DNA of 64,000 bases, taken from Eukaryota sp. TZLM1-RC (Eukaryota > Metamonada: BaSk clade). This document shows, one piece after another, positions 1-11,570 of the stretch (positions are counted from its first letter, which is position 1; the number at the start of each line of letters is the position of its first letter). The stretch is from positions 6,703,658 through 6,767,657 of the forward strand of contig JAUPSS010000004.1 of NCBI GenBank assembly GCA_040285825.1. The letters run 5' to 3'. The notes below the pieces were generated by a model that was not told where the DNA came from, did no database searches, and saw only the letters and a program-made list of their open reading frames with translations. A program made the position numbers and the translations under genes.

Positions 1-565
1 AGTTGGTTGTTAAAAAGCCTTGTCCAGAATTTTGGCAACCCTAAAGACACTTTAATACCAATGGGTGATTATGGTAAAAAAGGTTTCAAGAATTTAAAAC
101 ATCAGAGACCTACTCGAGGCATTGGATGGATTCAATTTCTGAAAAGAAATGGATTTGAAGTGTTGATGTTGGCGCCTTTAGGCTTAAATAGAATAAGGGC
201 AAAATAAATCAACTTTATGTCATACACTTTATGTCAATCATCTTTATCTCAACCACTTTTGCAACCTAAGGCAACATTGATGATTAATGAAGCTTACATT
301 TCAGCAAAATGTCCTGTTTGTTTTGAAAAGGTTGCTACGTTTTTTGAGAGTAACAAATCCCAGATGCTATAGAAGAGAAAACACTCCTGTTACTACATGT
401 CATGGTTTATTAGCTTGTAATAGTGAGAGTTGCAAACACAGTATCAAGGGCTCAACAAAGCTTTTCAATAGAAATAGGCTGGCTTGTCTGAATATGTTTG
501 CGATTGCTGAAGCGAGGATGAGTGGTAGTGAAAGACCTCAGTATCTGTGCAGTAGATAGTTTTTG
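1..565 (+). pseudogene. Fanzor family D remnant (D0), catalytic C-terminal part
   Basis: Remnant of a Fanzor (eukaryotic TnpB-like RuvC nuclease) of the family also seen at 10516-11570. The first 200 bases read through the segment that follows RuvC-I (GNPKDTL, then GDYGKKGFKNLK). After a gap of about 100 bases come INEAYISAKCPVC, equivalent to the DE(F/Y)xTSxxCxxC block of Fanzors, and the zinc-ribbon end with NRNRLACLNM in the RuvC-III position. Several frame breaks and stops show it is dead, and the N-terminal half lies outside the window. The expected RuvC-III Asp is Asn here. The block is duplicated in inverted orientation at about 10480-10946, including its junction with a LINE fragment. 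Family assignment rests on motif order, not on a database search. Confidence 0.7.
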
Positions 566-1003
566 TAATTATTCCACACGAAAATTGATCGTGTACTTAT
601 GGGAATTTCCCACAGAGAACAACGAACATTTCATTAATTCAGATGTCAATAATCCTCTTCTTGCTTGCGAAAAACACAAAATTGCTCAATACGCGAAATC
701 TATTTCTTCTGTCAATGAAAACACTCATGCCCAATATATTTATGTCCTTTTGTTTCTTCATTGCTCAGATCTTTAGGTAAGGCTGCAATTGCTTTCCTTG
801 AAGATTTCAATGTAGTTGTAAAGGAAAGGACTGAAAGAATTTTCAATCGTGTTTGCTGAACACAACAGGATTGTATTTTCCATTCATAAGGGAGTGCTGA
901 AATTAATTTCTGATTCACTTTCTTCTTTTGGTAAATTTTCTGGATCTTAAGTAATTAATTGTTTCGATGTATGAGAGGCACCTTTTGAGGACGTGGAGCT
1001 GTA
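566..1003 (+). mobile_element. LINE (non-LTR retrotransposon) 3' fragment
   Basis: Degenerate plus-strand copy of the C-terminus of the LINE protein best preserved at 54233-55690. It shares the block around INSDVNNPL, then the SVNENxHAQY block, then the FNRVxxxxRIVF block, ending at a GGAGCTGTAG stop near 1003. Frames are broken and the part between the thumb region and the endonuclease is deleted. The upstream junction with Fanzor D0 is the same junction found at about 10500, so the LINE probably inserted into the Fanzor before both were duplicated. Confidence 0.75.
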
Positions 1004-2547
1004 GTTGTGTATTTGATGGTTTTTTATTCAGCATTTGGACTTCAAATATGGTATTTCAAAAAAAGTGTTTGACAGTGCGATGAATGCATCAAAATGGGTG
1101 CAGTCTTATGAATTACCGCATCACGAAACGCCGTTGTTGTTCTGTGAACAAAGTAGGCTAGTACATTTACTTTACTTCACTAATGATGGCCTTTGTAAGG
1201 CTAGACAATTTTAATATATTCCCTTTATCGTTGCTCTACTATCATGACTGACACAACATCAAATCATTTGATATCATTTGATAAATACTAGAAGGTTGCT
1301 TAGTTATTGATCACACAATGTTAACAGGAGGAAATCTATGTGTATAATTTCTTTATGTAAACTGTGGTAAAATCGAAGCTCCATTTCAGAGGCAATCCTG
1401 CAGTTAAATCTTGGTATGATTTTCATCATCCTTATCATCCATCCTTATACGCAAATGTTGAATCTATAAAAAGCTTGTGTTTATTCTTATCACAATTTGG
1501 TGTATCTGTTGTTTGCAAAAAAAATTCAATGACATGTTGATCTATTTCTTATAAGCAGAGTATGATGTTGTTGATTTTACAAACTGAAACATTAATAACA
1601 TGCATGGCACATGTTTCAAAAAATTCAAATGTGGATCTGATCTCCCTACAAGGTGTTGATGGAATAATTGAAATAAAAATGGCTAACACTATACATAAGA
1701 GCTGAAAATGTTGTTATGAATTGAAGTCTTCCTTCCCAATTAAAGTATCACACCTCATATTCATCATAAAAATGTTTTCCAAATCAACTTAACAATGCTC
1801 CATAAAATTGACTTTTTGAGACTCTTCTTCTGTAGTTCGTATTGACAGTATTTATATACTGCTATACTGATATAAACTTATACGTATTTATTAGAGATGG
1901 GCAAAAAACTAAACTTTGGACGATGACCATCTCTAGTATTTATATATACGATAATTTATAGATAATATATAATATATATATAATAAGCATCATAATGATG
2001 ATACTATTATTATTATTTTTAAGTTAACTATTGTTTTCTATTTTAAAAATAGAATATATTTTGAGATTTGAGACGAATGATAAGAACTGATAAGGAATAT
2101 AATGACGAATGATAAAGAATACAACAAAAGTTTGATACTTTCCATAAACGGAAGTTTTGTTTTAGCTACTTCAGGCCGAAATGCAATCCTTCTCTGAAGT
2201 CAAGAAATCAAAAATAGGGGAATTTACTTTTAAGAGCATCACTGATCCTCAAAAAAGAAGAGGAACTCCCACCAAAGACCATCAAAAACTGGACAACAAA
2301 GCTAAAGTAACATAAACCTATCAAAACAAAACAGTTGAGGAATTGGATCGTTGGTTGAAAATTTTTCCAAGAAAACTCTAAATCACAAAATTCTCATATC
2401 TTAGTGCAGTGCCAACAACAACTTTTCCATCCATGTTGGAGCTTTGTACTTAAATAAGGAACTATAAGTTATGTGGTAGATGAGTATTTTAAAATGAAGA
2501 GACTTCAATTTTTGAAAACATCATTTATGTCTCCAGTCTATTAGCCG
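1004..2547. other. Intergenic, no gene seen
   Basis: AT-rich stretch with no convincing reading frame. It includes simple AT and TTA-type runs around 1940-2040. The 12-base string ATGTCTCCAGTC occurs at 2527 and again at the PTRHD1 start at 2548, so the start region carries a short direct duplication. Confidence 0.6.
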
Positions 2548-2904
2548 ATGTCTCCAGTCTTTACTCAGTACGTCATTATAAATAGACAAATAAAGGAATC
2601 GTTTCCTCTTGGTGCGGTCATTACTCAAGCAGTTCATTCAGCTGTGAATGTTCTGTATAGATATAGAGATCGAAATGAAGTACAAGAGTACATGGCACAA
2701 GAACCAGGACATCAGCACACTGTCGTCCTTGAGGCGTCTTCCTCTGAAGAACTATTTAAGATTAAATCAAAGCTGCATGGTCTTGATGTCGAGTCGGTTG
2801 TCTTTGTTGAACAACCAGAGAACTTTGCGACTGCTTTAGCGACACTTCCTGTGTTGAAAGAAAGAACAAAACCTGTTCTCAAGAGATATCGTCTATGTCA
2901 ATGA
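2548..2904 (+). CDS. PTRHD1: PTRHD1-like peptidyl-tRNA hydrolase 2 family protein
   Basis: A 118-residue single-exon protein resembling PTRHD1, a small member of the Pth2 fold; family function is inferred to be peptidyl-tRNA hydrolysis or a related role. Diagnostic features are the opening QYVIINR strand, the LGAVITQAVHSAVN helix that corresponds to the GxxxAQxxHA motif of Pth2 enzymes, the VVLEA strand, and the C-terminal EQPENFATALATLP signature, which is characteristic of PTRHD1. The length matches the family. The ATG at 2548 is chosen because homology starts almost at once and it sits in a TTAGCCGATG context shared with two other genes here. The second half of the Pth2 domain is conserved to the stop, so the gene looks intact. 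Confidence 0.88.
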   Translation: MSPVFTQYVIINRQIKESFPLGAVITQAVHSAVNVLYRYRDRNEVQEYMAQEPGHQHTVVLEASSSEELFKIKSKLHGLDVESVVFVEQPENFATALATLPVLKERTKPVLKRYRLCQ

Positions 2905-3268
2905 TCATTCTAGCATTCTGGTGTTTCCATAACTAAAACTAGCTCTAATCCGCTTACAAGTTTCACTGTATACTAAATTTGCAATTGTTTGTGTTGTAAT
3001 GATAAACATTCTTGTTAGTCCCATTTCTAATTTAAAACACAATGAGTTTGTTAGATTAATTTAATACTTAGTTTTCATTGAACAAAATCAGTCAATTCAA
3101 TAAGTGAGATCCATTGAACTAAGGTTTCTTCTACATAATCCAGATCTGCTTGCTTATTTTTAGATATAACTTCTCTAATTCGGTTGGAAAACAGTGGTAA
3201 TCTATTGATAATAGCGATTTGAATTTGAGGACACCACAAGATACCAAATGTTTCCATTGTTTTTTAAG

Positions 3269-3680
3269 CTGTGAAAACCCCAAGGAAGCGCTTTTTGAAG
3301 GAGATTCAGAAACATTTTACCTATGTGAAGCCTAAGGGAGATGAATTCTACACATCTGCCAAAACGAACTGCTGTAAGGTATTCAATCAAAAGTTGTATC
3401 ACGATGATGGGAGGGTGAACAATGATAAGTTTGTATGCCCTCAATGTCAGACACTCTGGTCGAGGGACATCTCAGCCTCCAGAAACCAATTGGAGATTGC
3501 CATAAGTGAGCACTACTACAATGAAAGACCTGAGGCGTTTCGGAGACCCCGTAGATAAGTGTTTTTCCATGTATTGCGTACCTGTACACGTATTGTGATG
3601 TTGCTGCTTTAACTATCATTTGATCGTGATATCATATAGTGATAGATCTAAAGTAAGCTTAACGTCTATCGCATGAATTA
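3269..3680 (+). mobile_element. Fanzor family A remnant (A3), right end only
   Basis: Nearly identical to the right end of the elements at 12424-15095 and 35064-37697. It begins inside the gene, just upstream of the GDEFYTS block, and encodes the last ~95 residues (3271-3558): the CC pair, the CPQC knuckle and the RuvC-III WSRDISASRN motif. It then continues into the conserved non-coding tail (3559-3680). Everything 5' of this point is absent, as expected for a truncated or recombined copy. The hairpin arm at 3584-3598 has one mismatch compared with A1. Confidence 0.88.
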
Positions 3681-3701
3681 TTATTAATTATTGCCAGAAA
3701 T

Positions 3702-4069
3702 GTGGTCTTGTTTTTAATTTATTTTCAAAATTACAAACTAAAAATCAATATCTTCAATACAAGCTTCCACACCATCAAACCGTACGACAGCAATCTATTC
3801 GTCATGTGCACTGGCAGACATTACAGCTTTCAAAATATTTTTAGGAATTGCTTTGAAAATAGTAAAACAATGCGATTCAACCACAAACGGCGATCAAAAA
3901 GCTTATTCGTTCTTCTTTTTACAAGATTTTCAAGATCATCAATAAAATTCATTGCAGTTTTTCCAAGACGTCCATACAAAGAAATAGCAAATGGGCAAAT
4001 TTGGTAGTCCACATGGCGAACCTGTTTCAATTCTTCCAAAGGATTTGCATATATCTTGCGTTTGTTCAA
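3702..4069 (-). mobile_element. LINE 3' fragment
   Basis: Minus-strand remnant of the end of a LINE protein. The block YQICPFAISLYGRLGKTAMNF and the following VKRRTNxLF and LNRIVLLFS segments match the C-terminus of the intact 485-residue copy at 54233-55690. Only about the last 120 codons remain and they are frame-broken. It lies just downstream of a separate, longer LINE copy (4167-5270) on the same strand. Confidence 0.72.
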
Positions 4070-4166
4070 TTCTGAATCGTCAATATTTCTTGATCGAAAT
4101 TGACAATTGTTGCTATAACAAATATTTTTTTTTAACTGGAATATTTATTGAGATAAAAAAACCCAT

Positions 4167-5270
4167 CTAGAATTCAATATCCTCCAAACAAGCGTCACTA
4201 TTACTAAACCTACTCACAGCATTACGTTCATATTCTACACCAATAGCTAAAACTGCCTTTGAAATCATTGTTGGAATAGACTTGAAAATGCAAAAAACAA
4301 TTCTATTTAACCAGAAAGTGGAGTTCATTGTTTTACCAGACTTATTCAGTAACACTTTTTGAAATTTTCAAAAAAATGCAACCCTGAAGGTCCAATATTG
4401 CCAAAAAGAGAAATTGCAAACGGCACAAACTGATATTTCACATGTTCCACTCTACCTAACTGTGCCAAAGGTTCTTCGTATTTTTTTATCTTCTTTTATT
4501 CGGCATTAGATAACGGCGAATCAGCGGAATACACTAAACGAGCAGCAGAATTTTTGCAAACATCAACTGAGACAACATCTACAACATTGAGAATACCATC
4601 GATCCCTGGAGCTACTGAATGTGCCCTTCTTTTACCAAAGGAATTATCAGTTTGATGTGAAGACAGCTTACCTACTAATGGCTCAATAAATGCCTCTATA
4701 TTGAAACTTTTGCACATGGCATATAATTGATCACGAACTGAGTCATGAACAATTGAGCGATAAGTTATAAAATACTTACAGTTTAAAATATGGGAAAGCG
4801 TAACAACACTCTTGCAGCGACAAATTAAATCATTTGGTAAAGAACAAGGCCATAGAAAACATCTCATTCTCATTGCAGTGGTTCATTGGTGATCATTAAG
4901 TAGAAGGCCATAAATGTTGGGAATTTGGGAGATTAGGCAACTTGAGCAACTGTCTTCAAGATCAATAAAAAAGTTTGCAAAAACCGGATTTTTTTCTTTA
5001 GCCAAGCTAAGTCGTACAATATAATCCAAGTTTTCTAAAACTTTCAAGATTTTTTTCTGCAATTTTGCAAAAGTCAGTGGTAAGGAGAGCAAGCTTCTTG
5101 GAGAAAGTTCCACAATATCAGAGGGGAAACATTTAGACCAAATATTGGGTGAAAGAGTTTCAATTTCCTGTTGCAAAGAAATAAGATAAGAGCTGCCACA
5201 ATTTTCAATGAGATGAATTTTTTCAGGAAAACAAATAACAAATAGCAAATATTGTACACAAAACAATAAG
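4167..5270 (-). mobile_element. LINE copy, 5'-truncated, frame-broken
   Basis: Minus-strand LINE copy that lacks the reverse transcriptase palm and fingers and keeps the post-RT region. In order it shows FPEKIHLIEN, the LAKEKNPVFANF block, MRMRCFLWP, a CxC...H...C finger (CRCKSVVTLSHILNC), the VRDQLYAMCKS helix, and the restriction-like endonuclease block APGIDG..VDVVSVD, ending in LEDIEF at 4167. Several stops and shifts show it is dead. Its 5' edge lies about 45 bp before the start codon of the amino-acid transporter at 5316, so it forms part of that gene's upstream region. Confidence 0.82.
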
Positions 5271-5315
5271 TTACTTCACTGCAACTTCCAAATCCATCGC
5301 TGTCAACATAACCAT

Positions 5316-6975
5316 ATGCAAGGCGGGTCCTCTCCATCAGTCATTGTTGTATCGCTTGTATGTCTGCCACAGCAATCTTATGTTAGCTGAACACATGTCT
5401 AGGTGCAGGCATCGTCTCTTCTGCTGCAGCTTTTAAGTCTCAAGGTCTTCTCTTGGGATTTTTGACCAACATCTTTTATCTGGTTCTTTCTTATTATTCA
5501 TTCATCTGGCTTATTGAAGCTGGACTCCATCGTCGTAAACTCTCTTTTCAATCCCTATGTCAAGACGTCTTCCCAACCAAAAAGTGGGCAAGTCGGGGTC
5601 TCAATATGACAATTCTGCTCTTTGCTTGGTTCTGCATCCTCTCCTACTCTGTCCTCATCTCCACCTCTGTTCCAAACCTACTGGGTTTGTTTTGTTGCAT
5701 TTCCTTATCTCAGCGTGGATTTTTGGTCCTCAAGTCCATTCCTATTTCTGGGGAAGCTCCGAGTTTGCTTTGTTTGCTATTTCCTTGACTGTTTTACTTC
5801 CTCTTGGCTGCTGTAAGACAGTAGGTGCCCTTTCTTACGCCTCTAGTTGCGCCATCTTTGTGGTTCTTTATTTGGCCCTATTTGGAATTACTGCCTTTTT
5901 TAAAACAATTCTTTCTGATTTTTCTGTCATTTCCCCTAATGTTGATCCTCAAGGAGTTGTTCTTTTCCGTTTTTCAACTTTTTTTGTTGGATTGGGACTA
6001 TATGGTTTTGCTTATGGCGCTCATTTTTCTTGCTTTGGACTCTGGAAAAGTCTTAAAGACAAATCTGTAAAGTTGTTCAGGAAAGTAATTCTTGTTGGAT
6101 TTCTCGTTATTGGAATTACCATTACTATTATTGGAGTTTGTTTTTATTTTGTTATTGGTGATGCCGTTAGAGGCAACTTCTTGGAGGCTTTAGATGAGGC
6201 CAGTGTTTGGGTTTTCATTGGTAACTTTTTGATTTTTGTTTTAGTTACAGTTTCTTATCCCGTTCTATTGTTGTTTGTTCGTGATTCAATTGCTGATCAG
6301 TTTTTTAAACCTGTTTATACTTCACATCCAAAGATTATTGAAGCAACGAACCCCATAGACAGCGTTCCAGAAATCATTCAGACATCCAGGGTTCGAGCAA
6401 TTTCAAGAACATCTTCAGTAAGTTCCTTTCAAGAGTTTGATGAAGAGTTTTCACTGTCAGAATCAGATAGACTTACTGATTCTACTGATGATTTTGATGG
6501 TCCTCGATTGTCAGATGTTGAGGTTGAACTTCATGACTCCAAACCGGACACCATTGTAGACATTGATGATGATATATTAATCAAGCCAATCCCTGATGCA
6601 GCCGAAGACCAAGCAGACGTTGCCATAGATGTGGCAGATGCCTTTGGTCTGAACAAAGAAGAGGAGAATGGTGAGGTGAAGAACATTGAGGTTACTGGTA
6701 GCGACAAGCTGAACACTCGCCAACGAATTTCTATTTCCATTAGCATTGTCGCATCCACTCTTCTTATAGGTCTTTTAATTCCTGATGTTTTGATTGTGTT
6801 TGGCATTAGTGGCTCTCTCCTTGCCAGCATCATCGTTTTTGTTTTCCCTGCAGCTGTAAGACTTTGTTGTGGTCTCCCAGTTAGCCGTCGTCTGCGAACA
6901 TTGTGTATAATGTCGTTGGTGACGGGTATTACGACAGCTTTAGTTGGAACTGTGCAAGCAATCATGGACCTTTAA
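5316..6975 (+). CDS. Amino acid/auxin permease-type (AAAP/SLC38-like) transporter, two introns
   Basis: Multi-pass membrane transporter of the AAAP (SLC32/36/38) type, inferred to move amino acids across a cell or vacuolar membrane. The N-terminus reads LNTCLGAGIVSSAAAFKSQG, matching the first unwound helix of this family (LxNxxxGxGIL...F...G). Later segments such as LLPLGCCKTVGALSY and a run of hydrophobic helices also fit. A long acidic hydrophilic loop is inserted in the C-terminal third (about genomic 6340-6700) before the last helices. Proposed CDS is join(5316..5357,5387..5684,5714..6975), 533 aa. Both introns are 29 nt (GTATGT...TTAG and GTTTGT...CAG). Without the second, the frame breaks inside a conserved segment. 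Start at 5316 is the first ATG in frame with exon 1. A LINE copy ends just upstream. Confidence 0.82.
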
Positions 6976-7667
6976 ATATAATAAAATTGTATTGTTCTTT
7001 GTTGTTTTTTAATTGCGACGGTGATGTACATCAATGTTGATGTTGTCAAAATTCTATAATTCAATCAGTTTTGACAAACTAAACAAAAAAGATACTTGTT
7101 GACATAAAGATGGTCAATAATCAATTCATAATAATGATGAACTTTATAAACCAGAACTGTGAATTTTTAAAGTTTTGATTTCGTAATTATATTGGATATG
7201 CTGAATTACTAAATGTACTTACTGAATTTAAATAAACAATATCCAACATAAATAATTAGAAACAACAGTACAGTATTACCAAAACATCACTTCTGTCCCT
7301 CATCACCCTTTCAACATTTTCAAGAACAATGTCAATCAGTCTGGTCAATTTCTACGAAACTGTTAATTTACTACAATGCGTGCGAATAAAGAAATCCGAT
7401 TGTTGTCTGATCAGATAAGCACAAGTGTATGAGAACTGTAACAAATACATTTCAAACAATTATGAAACCAGTCTAATGTTCGTTATCATCCCTTTCCAAT
7501 AAGATATGAGAGATTGAATATGTTGTCTTAGGATACAGGAAAATAAGAACGACTATGAACTGAACAAAATGTTATACCTGTATTTAATGGTAATTATTAC
7601 TCCACCTGAAAATACAATTCTTAATCTGTAGCCATGGTTAAAACAAATATATACTTTATACAATGAA
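6976..7667. other. Intergenic between convergent genes
   Basis: AT-rich DNA between the 3' ends of the transporter (plus) and the CoA-transferase (minus). An AATAAAATT string 3-10 bases after the transporter stop is a plausible polyadenylation context. No gene, RNA or repeat recognised. Confidence 0.55.
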
Positions 7668-9292
7668 TTATTGGTCGACAAAATACTCTAAATCAAGAAA
7701 CTTAAAGTAATCTTCATCAACTACAACACCATCGTTAGGAATAACAGGTTCAAAATCCATCTGCTTAAGAACATCTCGTTGAAGATCAACTCCTGGGGCT
7801 ACACTATGCAAAACAAGACGTTCATTAATCAATTCAAATACAGCTCTTTCAGTTATATATAAAACCTTTTGTTTTGCTTCTTTAGCATACTTTGAACTAA
7901 AGGTGATTTGTTGGACATTCCGGACAAACTTCTTGAGTTTTCCTTCCTTCAAGATTTTCAGTTTTCCATATTCAATAGTAACGCTAAGTCCCGAGGCAGT
8001 GAAGGTTCCAACAAACACTAATAATGGAACGGACTGAGCAATATCAATAAAGCCACCACAACCTGCAAGCTTTGTTCCAAATTTAGAAACATTGAGGTTG
8101 CCCCGTTCGTCAACTTCAGCCAAACCAAGGAAAGCGACATCAAGGAATGTTCCAGATTGGTAAGCATCAAACATTTGGTGTTGTGCCAGAATTGCTTGGG
8201 GCCTTATCATAGCTCCAAAGTCTTTACCACTCATGGGAACCCCACCCTTTTGTTAGAATAAAAGAAAGAGATACATACATATGGTCCAACCTCAACAGTA
8301 TTGATGAGGGGAATTCCGTGCAAGTTTGCATAATAGGCCGCATCTTCTGCCATTCCGATTCCCACATTGACAACTGGATTTTCCTTAATATTCGTGAATT
8401 CCTGTGCAGCTCTACTACCAACAATACTTCTCAAAAGGGTTGGATGATCGCCAAGAGGAGCGTCCTCTGTGTTGCTAGTAGGACATGTGATGAAATCAGG
8501 GTTGAATTTTGTTTTAAATGTATGAAATTGATGCTCTTCAGGGATTTCTATAATGTGATCAACAAAAATACTGGGAATAGTGACATCATGTGGACCAATT
8601 CCTACATCACCAAGTTTCTTTACAATACGCTTTACCTCAACAAAAACTAAACCACCATTGTTATGAGCGGCCATGGCAATAGGAAGAACATCAGCATTTA
8701 CACAGTCTTCTGCAAGGGAAACATTGCCAGCTTCATCAGCTACAGTTCCGCGAAGAATGGCAACATCAATGTTGGGAATTTTAAATTTCAGCAATTCATG
8801 ATCATCAATGTTAATTAAAGACACCAAATCTTCACCATTATGAGAGTTGACCTTACCTCCCTCTACTCTAGGGTCAACAAAAGTATGTAGACCAATGCGA
8901 GAAAGAACAAAAGGTTCTCTGCGCGCTAGACAACGGTAAGAGTTACTGATGACACCTTGGGGAAAATTGTAAGCATCAATCTCTCCGGCAAAAGCTAGTT
9001 TTCCGATAGAAGGTGCTAAGCCATAATGGCCACCAATGACACGAGAGAGACAGCCCTTCTGAGCAAAGTGGTTGAGTCCCTCTGTTTTTCCATCACCTTG
9101 TCCAGCAGCATAAATGAGAGTGAGGTCACGAGGGGACTGGTGCTCAAGATAGTACTGTTCAAAAGCTGAACAGAAGTAATTGGGAACTGCACATGAAACA
9201 AAGCCAGAAGTGACAACAGTAGAGCCGTCTGCGATCTTAGCGATGGCCGAGGTTACATCAATAAGTTTTGACATATTGTGGGAAATACCCAT
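7668..9292 (-). CDS. Acyl-CoA:carboxylate CoA-transferase (YdiF/propionate CoA-transferase type)
   Basis: Family I CoA-transferase that moves CoA between an acyl-CoA and a carboxylate such as acetate. The two halves are fused in one chain, as in YdiF and propionate CoA-transferase. Seen: N-terminal GSTVVTSGFVSCAVPNYF, the SRVIGGHYGLAP segment, and the catalytic-glutamate motif NTVEVGPY with Glu at about residue 334, then the C-terminal half with GFIDIAQS. CDS is complement(join(7668..8246,8279..9292)), 530 aa, the usual family length. The 32-nt intron (GTATGT...CTAACAAAAG) sits four codons after the catalytic Glu, and its removal restores Y-GGVPMSG. Start could be 9292 or, less likely, 9274 (MSKLIDV). 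Such enzymes serve acetate or propionate metabolism in anaerobes; that role is inferred. A LINE 3' end lies 50 bp upstream in the same orientation. Confidence 0.9.
8247..8278 (-). other. 32-nt spliceosomal intron in the CoA-transferase
   Basis: Begins GTATGT and ends TTCTAACAAAAG, with a CTAAC branch-point-like motif only five bases from the 3' AG. Removing it restores the conserved VGPYGGVPMSG reading across the catalytic region. This is the clearest splice-signal set in the window. Confidence 0.88.
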
Positions 9293-9343
9293 AAATTTTT
9301 TCTTATTTAATTTTTTTATTTTGAAATGCACACAACACAACTA

Positions 9344-10515
9344 AACAAAAAACTAGACCTCAATATCCTCAATACACGCATCAACCTCTTCAATGCGCGA
9401 TTCTCATACTCTATTTCTAATTGTAACAGTGCTTTGGTTATCATTTCGGGAATTGCTTTAAGAATAATGAAAACAATTCTGTTGTGCCAGAAATTGAAGT
9501 TCAATTCTTCTCCCGCTCTTTCTTTTAAACTTTTGAAACCTTTGAGAAATTTGATTCCAGATATTCCAATGTTACCAAAAAGAGAAACATCAAATGGAAC
9601 CAGCTGATAGCTGACATGCTCAACACGTCCTAGCTGAGATAGAGGCTCTTTGTACTTTTCATTTTGCTCTTTTCAGCAAAGCAGAGCGGAGTTTCATCTT
9701 GTTTGGCAAAATCAATTGCTGAATCCTTACAAACATCAACAGTGACAACATCAACAACTTTTATCACACCATCAGACCCTGGTGTAATTAAATCAGCACG
9801 GCGTTTCCCAAAAGTATTTTCAACTTCATTTTCAGGTGACAACTTACACACAAGAGGTTTAACAAAAGCTTCAATGTGATTACTTTTGCACATAGCGTAT
9901 AGTTGGTCTCTAACAGGATCGGGAACAACTGAGCGATATGTAATATTAAATTTACAATTGAATAAATGATTCAGATTGATGAGCTGACCACAACGACAAA
10001 TCAAATCATTTGGCACACTTCATGGCCACAGCAAACACCTCATCCTTGTGGCAGCTGTCCATTGATGATAACTCAACAATAAACCATAGACATTTGGAAT
10101 TTGGGAAATGAGACAATTTGAGCTACTTTCCTTAAAATCAATTAAAAAGTTAGCAAAAACGGGATTATTTTCCTTAGCCAAGCTAAGACGTACAGTAAAA
10201 TCCAAGTTGTCAAAAACTTTTAGTATTTTTTTTCTGTAATTTGGCGTATGCAAATCATAAAGAAATCAAACTTCCGAATTTTTTGAATAACGGTGGGGAC
10301 CATATTTGAGGAGAAGGGCAGGCTATTTCATTCTGCAAAGACACCAAATAATCACTAACACAATGTTCTATTAAATGTTGGTTTTCAGGAAAACGATTCA
10401 AAAATTCAAAAATGAAATTTTTGCCTCCACCACTAAAGGCAGTTTTACACAAATATTTAGATTTGTGAATACCCATAAATACACGATCAATTTTCGTGTG
10501 GAATAATTTCAAAAA
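9344..10515 (-). mobile_element. LINE copy, 5'-truncated
   Basis: Minus-strand LINE remnant joined at its 5' side to Fanzor D1. It starts with FHTKIDRVFMG and SKYLCKTAFSGGGKNFIFEFLN (thumb region), followed by ENNPVFANF, RMRCLLWP, the finger CRCGQLINLNHLFNC, VRDQLYAMCKS, and the endonuclease block RRADLITPGSDG..VDVVTVD. At least three stops or frame shifts interrupt it. Its 3' end, followed by an A-rich stretch, lies about 50 bp upstream of the CoA-transferase start. It belongs to the same subfamily as 4167-5270. Confidence 0.82.
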
Positions 10516-11570
10516 CTATCTGCTACACAGATACTGAGGCCTTCTATCCTCGCTTCAGCAATCGCAAACATATTCAGACGAGCCCGCTTATTTCTATTGA
10601 AAAGCTTTGTTGAGCTTTGTTATTGTGTTTGCAACTCTCACTATTACAAGCTATTGAACCATGACATGTAGTAACAGGTGTCTTTTTTGTTCTATAGAAT
10701 CTGGGATTTGTTACTTTCAAAAAAGTAGCAACCTTTTCAAAGCTAATAAGACATTTTGCTGAAATGAAACCTCCACTAATCATCTATACTTCAAATCCAT
10801 TTCTTTTCAGAAATTGAATCCATCCGATGCCTTGAGTAGGTTTCTGATGTTTTAAATTCTTGAAACCTTTTTTACCATAATCATTCATTAGTATTAAAGT
10901 GTCTTTAGGGTTGCCAAAATTCTGGACAAGGCTTTTTAACAACCAACTTTCAGTCTTTTGCTTGTGAATAACAGCTTGCATTTTGTGGATGCTTCACAAG
11001 TCATGACTGTAAAAGTCAATTGGCCGAAGTTTGGCATCCACAAAGTTGGAAAAATCTATAAAAGTTGCTGAATTGGCAGCAAACGCAGATAATTCGGTGT
11101 TTGCATCTTCAATTGTTGTTTCGATAGACACCATCATTTGGTTCCTGTCGTAATATTCCTCAGTACACTTTGTCGCCCATCGTTTTTGCTTTTCATTCAT
11201 CCTACTTTTCAAAGACCAGGACATCTGAGTCATTCTCAACCATTTGTACTTCTTGTCTTGATTCATCACCCGACTATTTCTTTGCTGTTCACTTTCATGT
11301 TCAGGCACCATGGCTAGTTTTTGATCAGTCTTTTTACTCTCAAAATACAATAAATCACGTTTTCCAGGATCACAAACAACAATTCGTTTGTCTTGAAAAG
11401 TATCAATATCAACATCATGAATATTTAAATCAGAAATACTGGCCTTGTTGTCTGGCTTACATTTCTGACCTTGTAAATCCAGTCGATCTCAAAGAACAAA
11501 TAGATGCTAACGTTAAGAACGGGTTTCATCAACATTCCAGTATTACTTGCATGTAGATGAAGTCCAGCAT
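10516..11570 (-). pseudogene. Fanzor family D remnant (D1)
   Basis: Broken Fanzor. RuvC-I is readable as RIVVCDPGKRDLLYF near 11370. A basic helical stretch (11000-11350) follows, then LVQNFGNPKDTLILMNDYGKKGF (10784-10981) and the zinc-ribbon/RuvC-III end (10560-10783). In-frame TGA (near 10990) and TAG (near 10785) stops interrupt one otherwise continuous frame. The block that should read DEYxTSxCxxC has decayed to ISGGFISAKC, and the RuvC-III motif reads NRNKRARLNM, with Asn at the usual catalytic Asp. Residues N-terminal to RuvC-I are poorly preserved. The lower-coordinate part repeats 1-605 in inverted orientation. Confidence 0.75.

Noticed and set aside
5453-5788. Treating the transporter as a frameshifted pseudogene
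   Set aside because: A 29-nt GT-AG intron at 5685-5713 restores the frame and the conserved helix, and the same intron size recurs in other genes.
10784-10990. Reading in-frame TGA/TAG in Fanzor D1 as evidence of a variant genetic code
   Set aside because: Intact genes in the window need no stop reassignment, and D1 also has other signs of decay.
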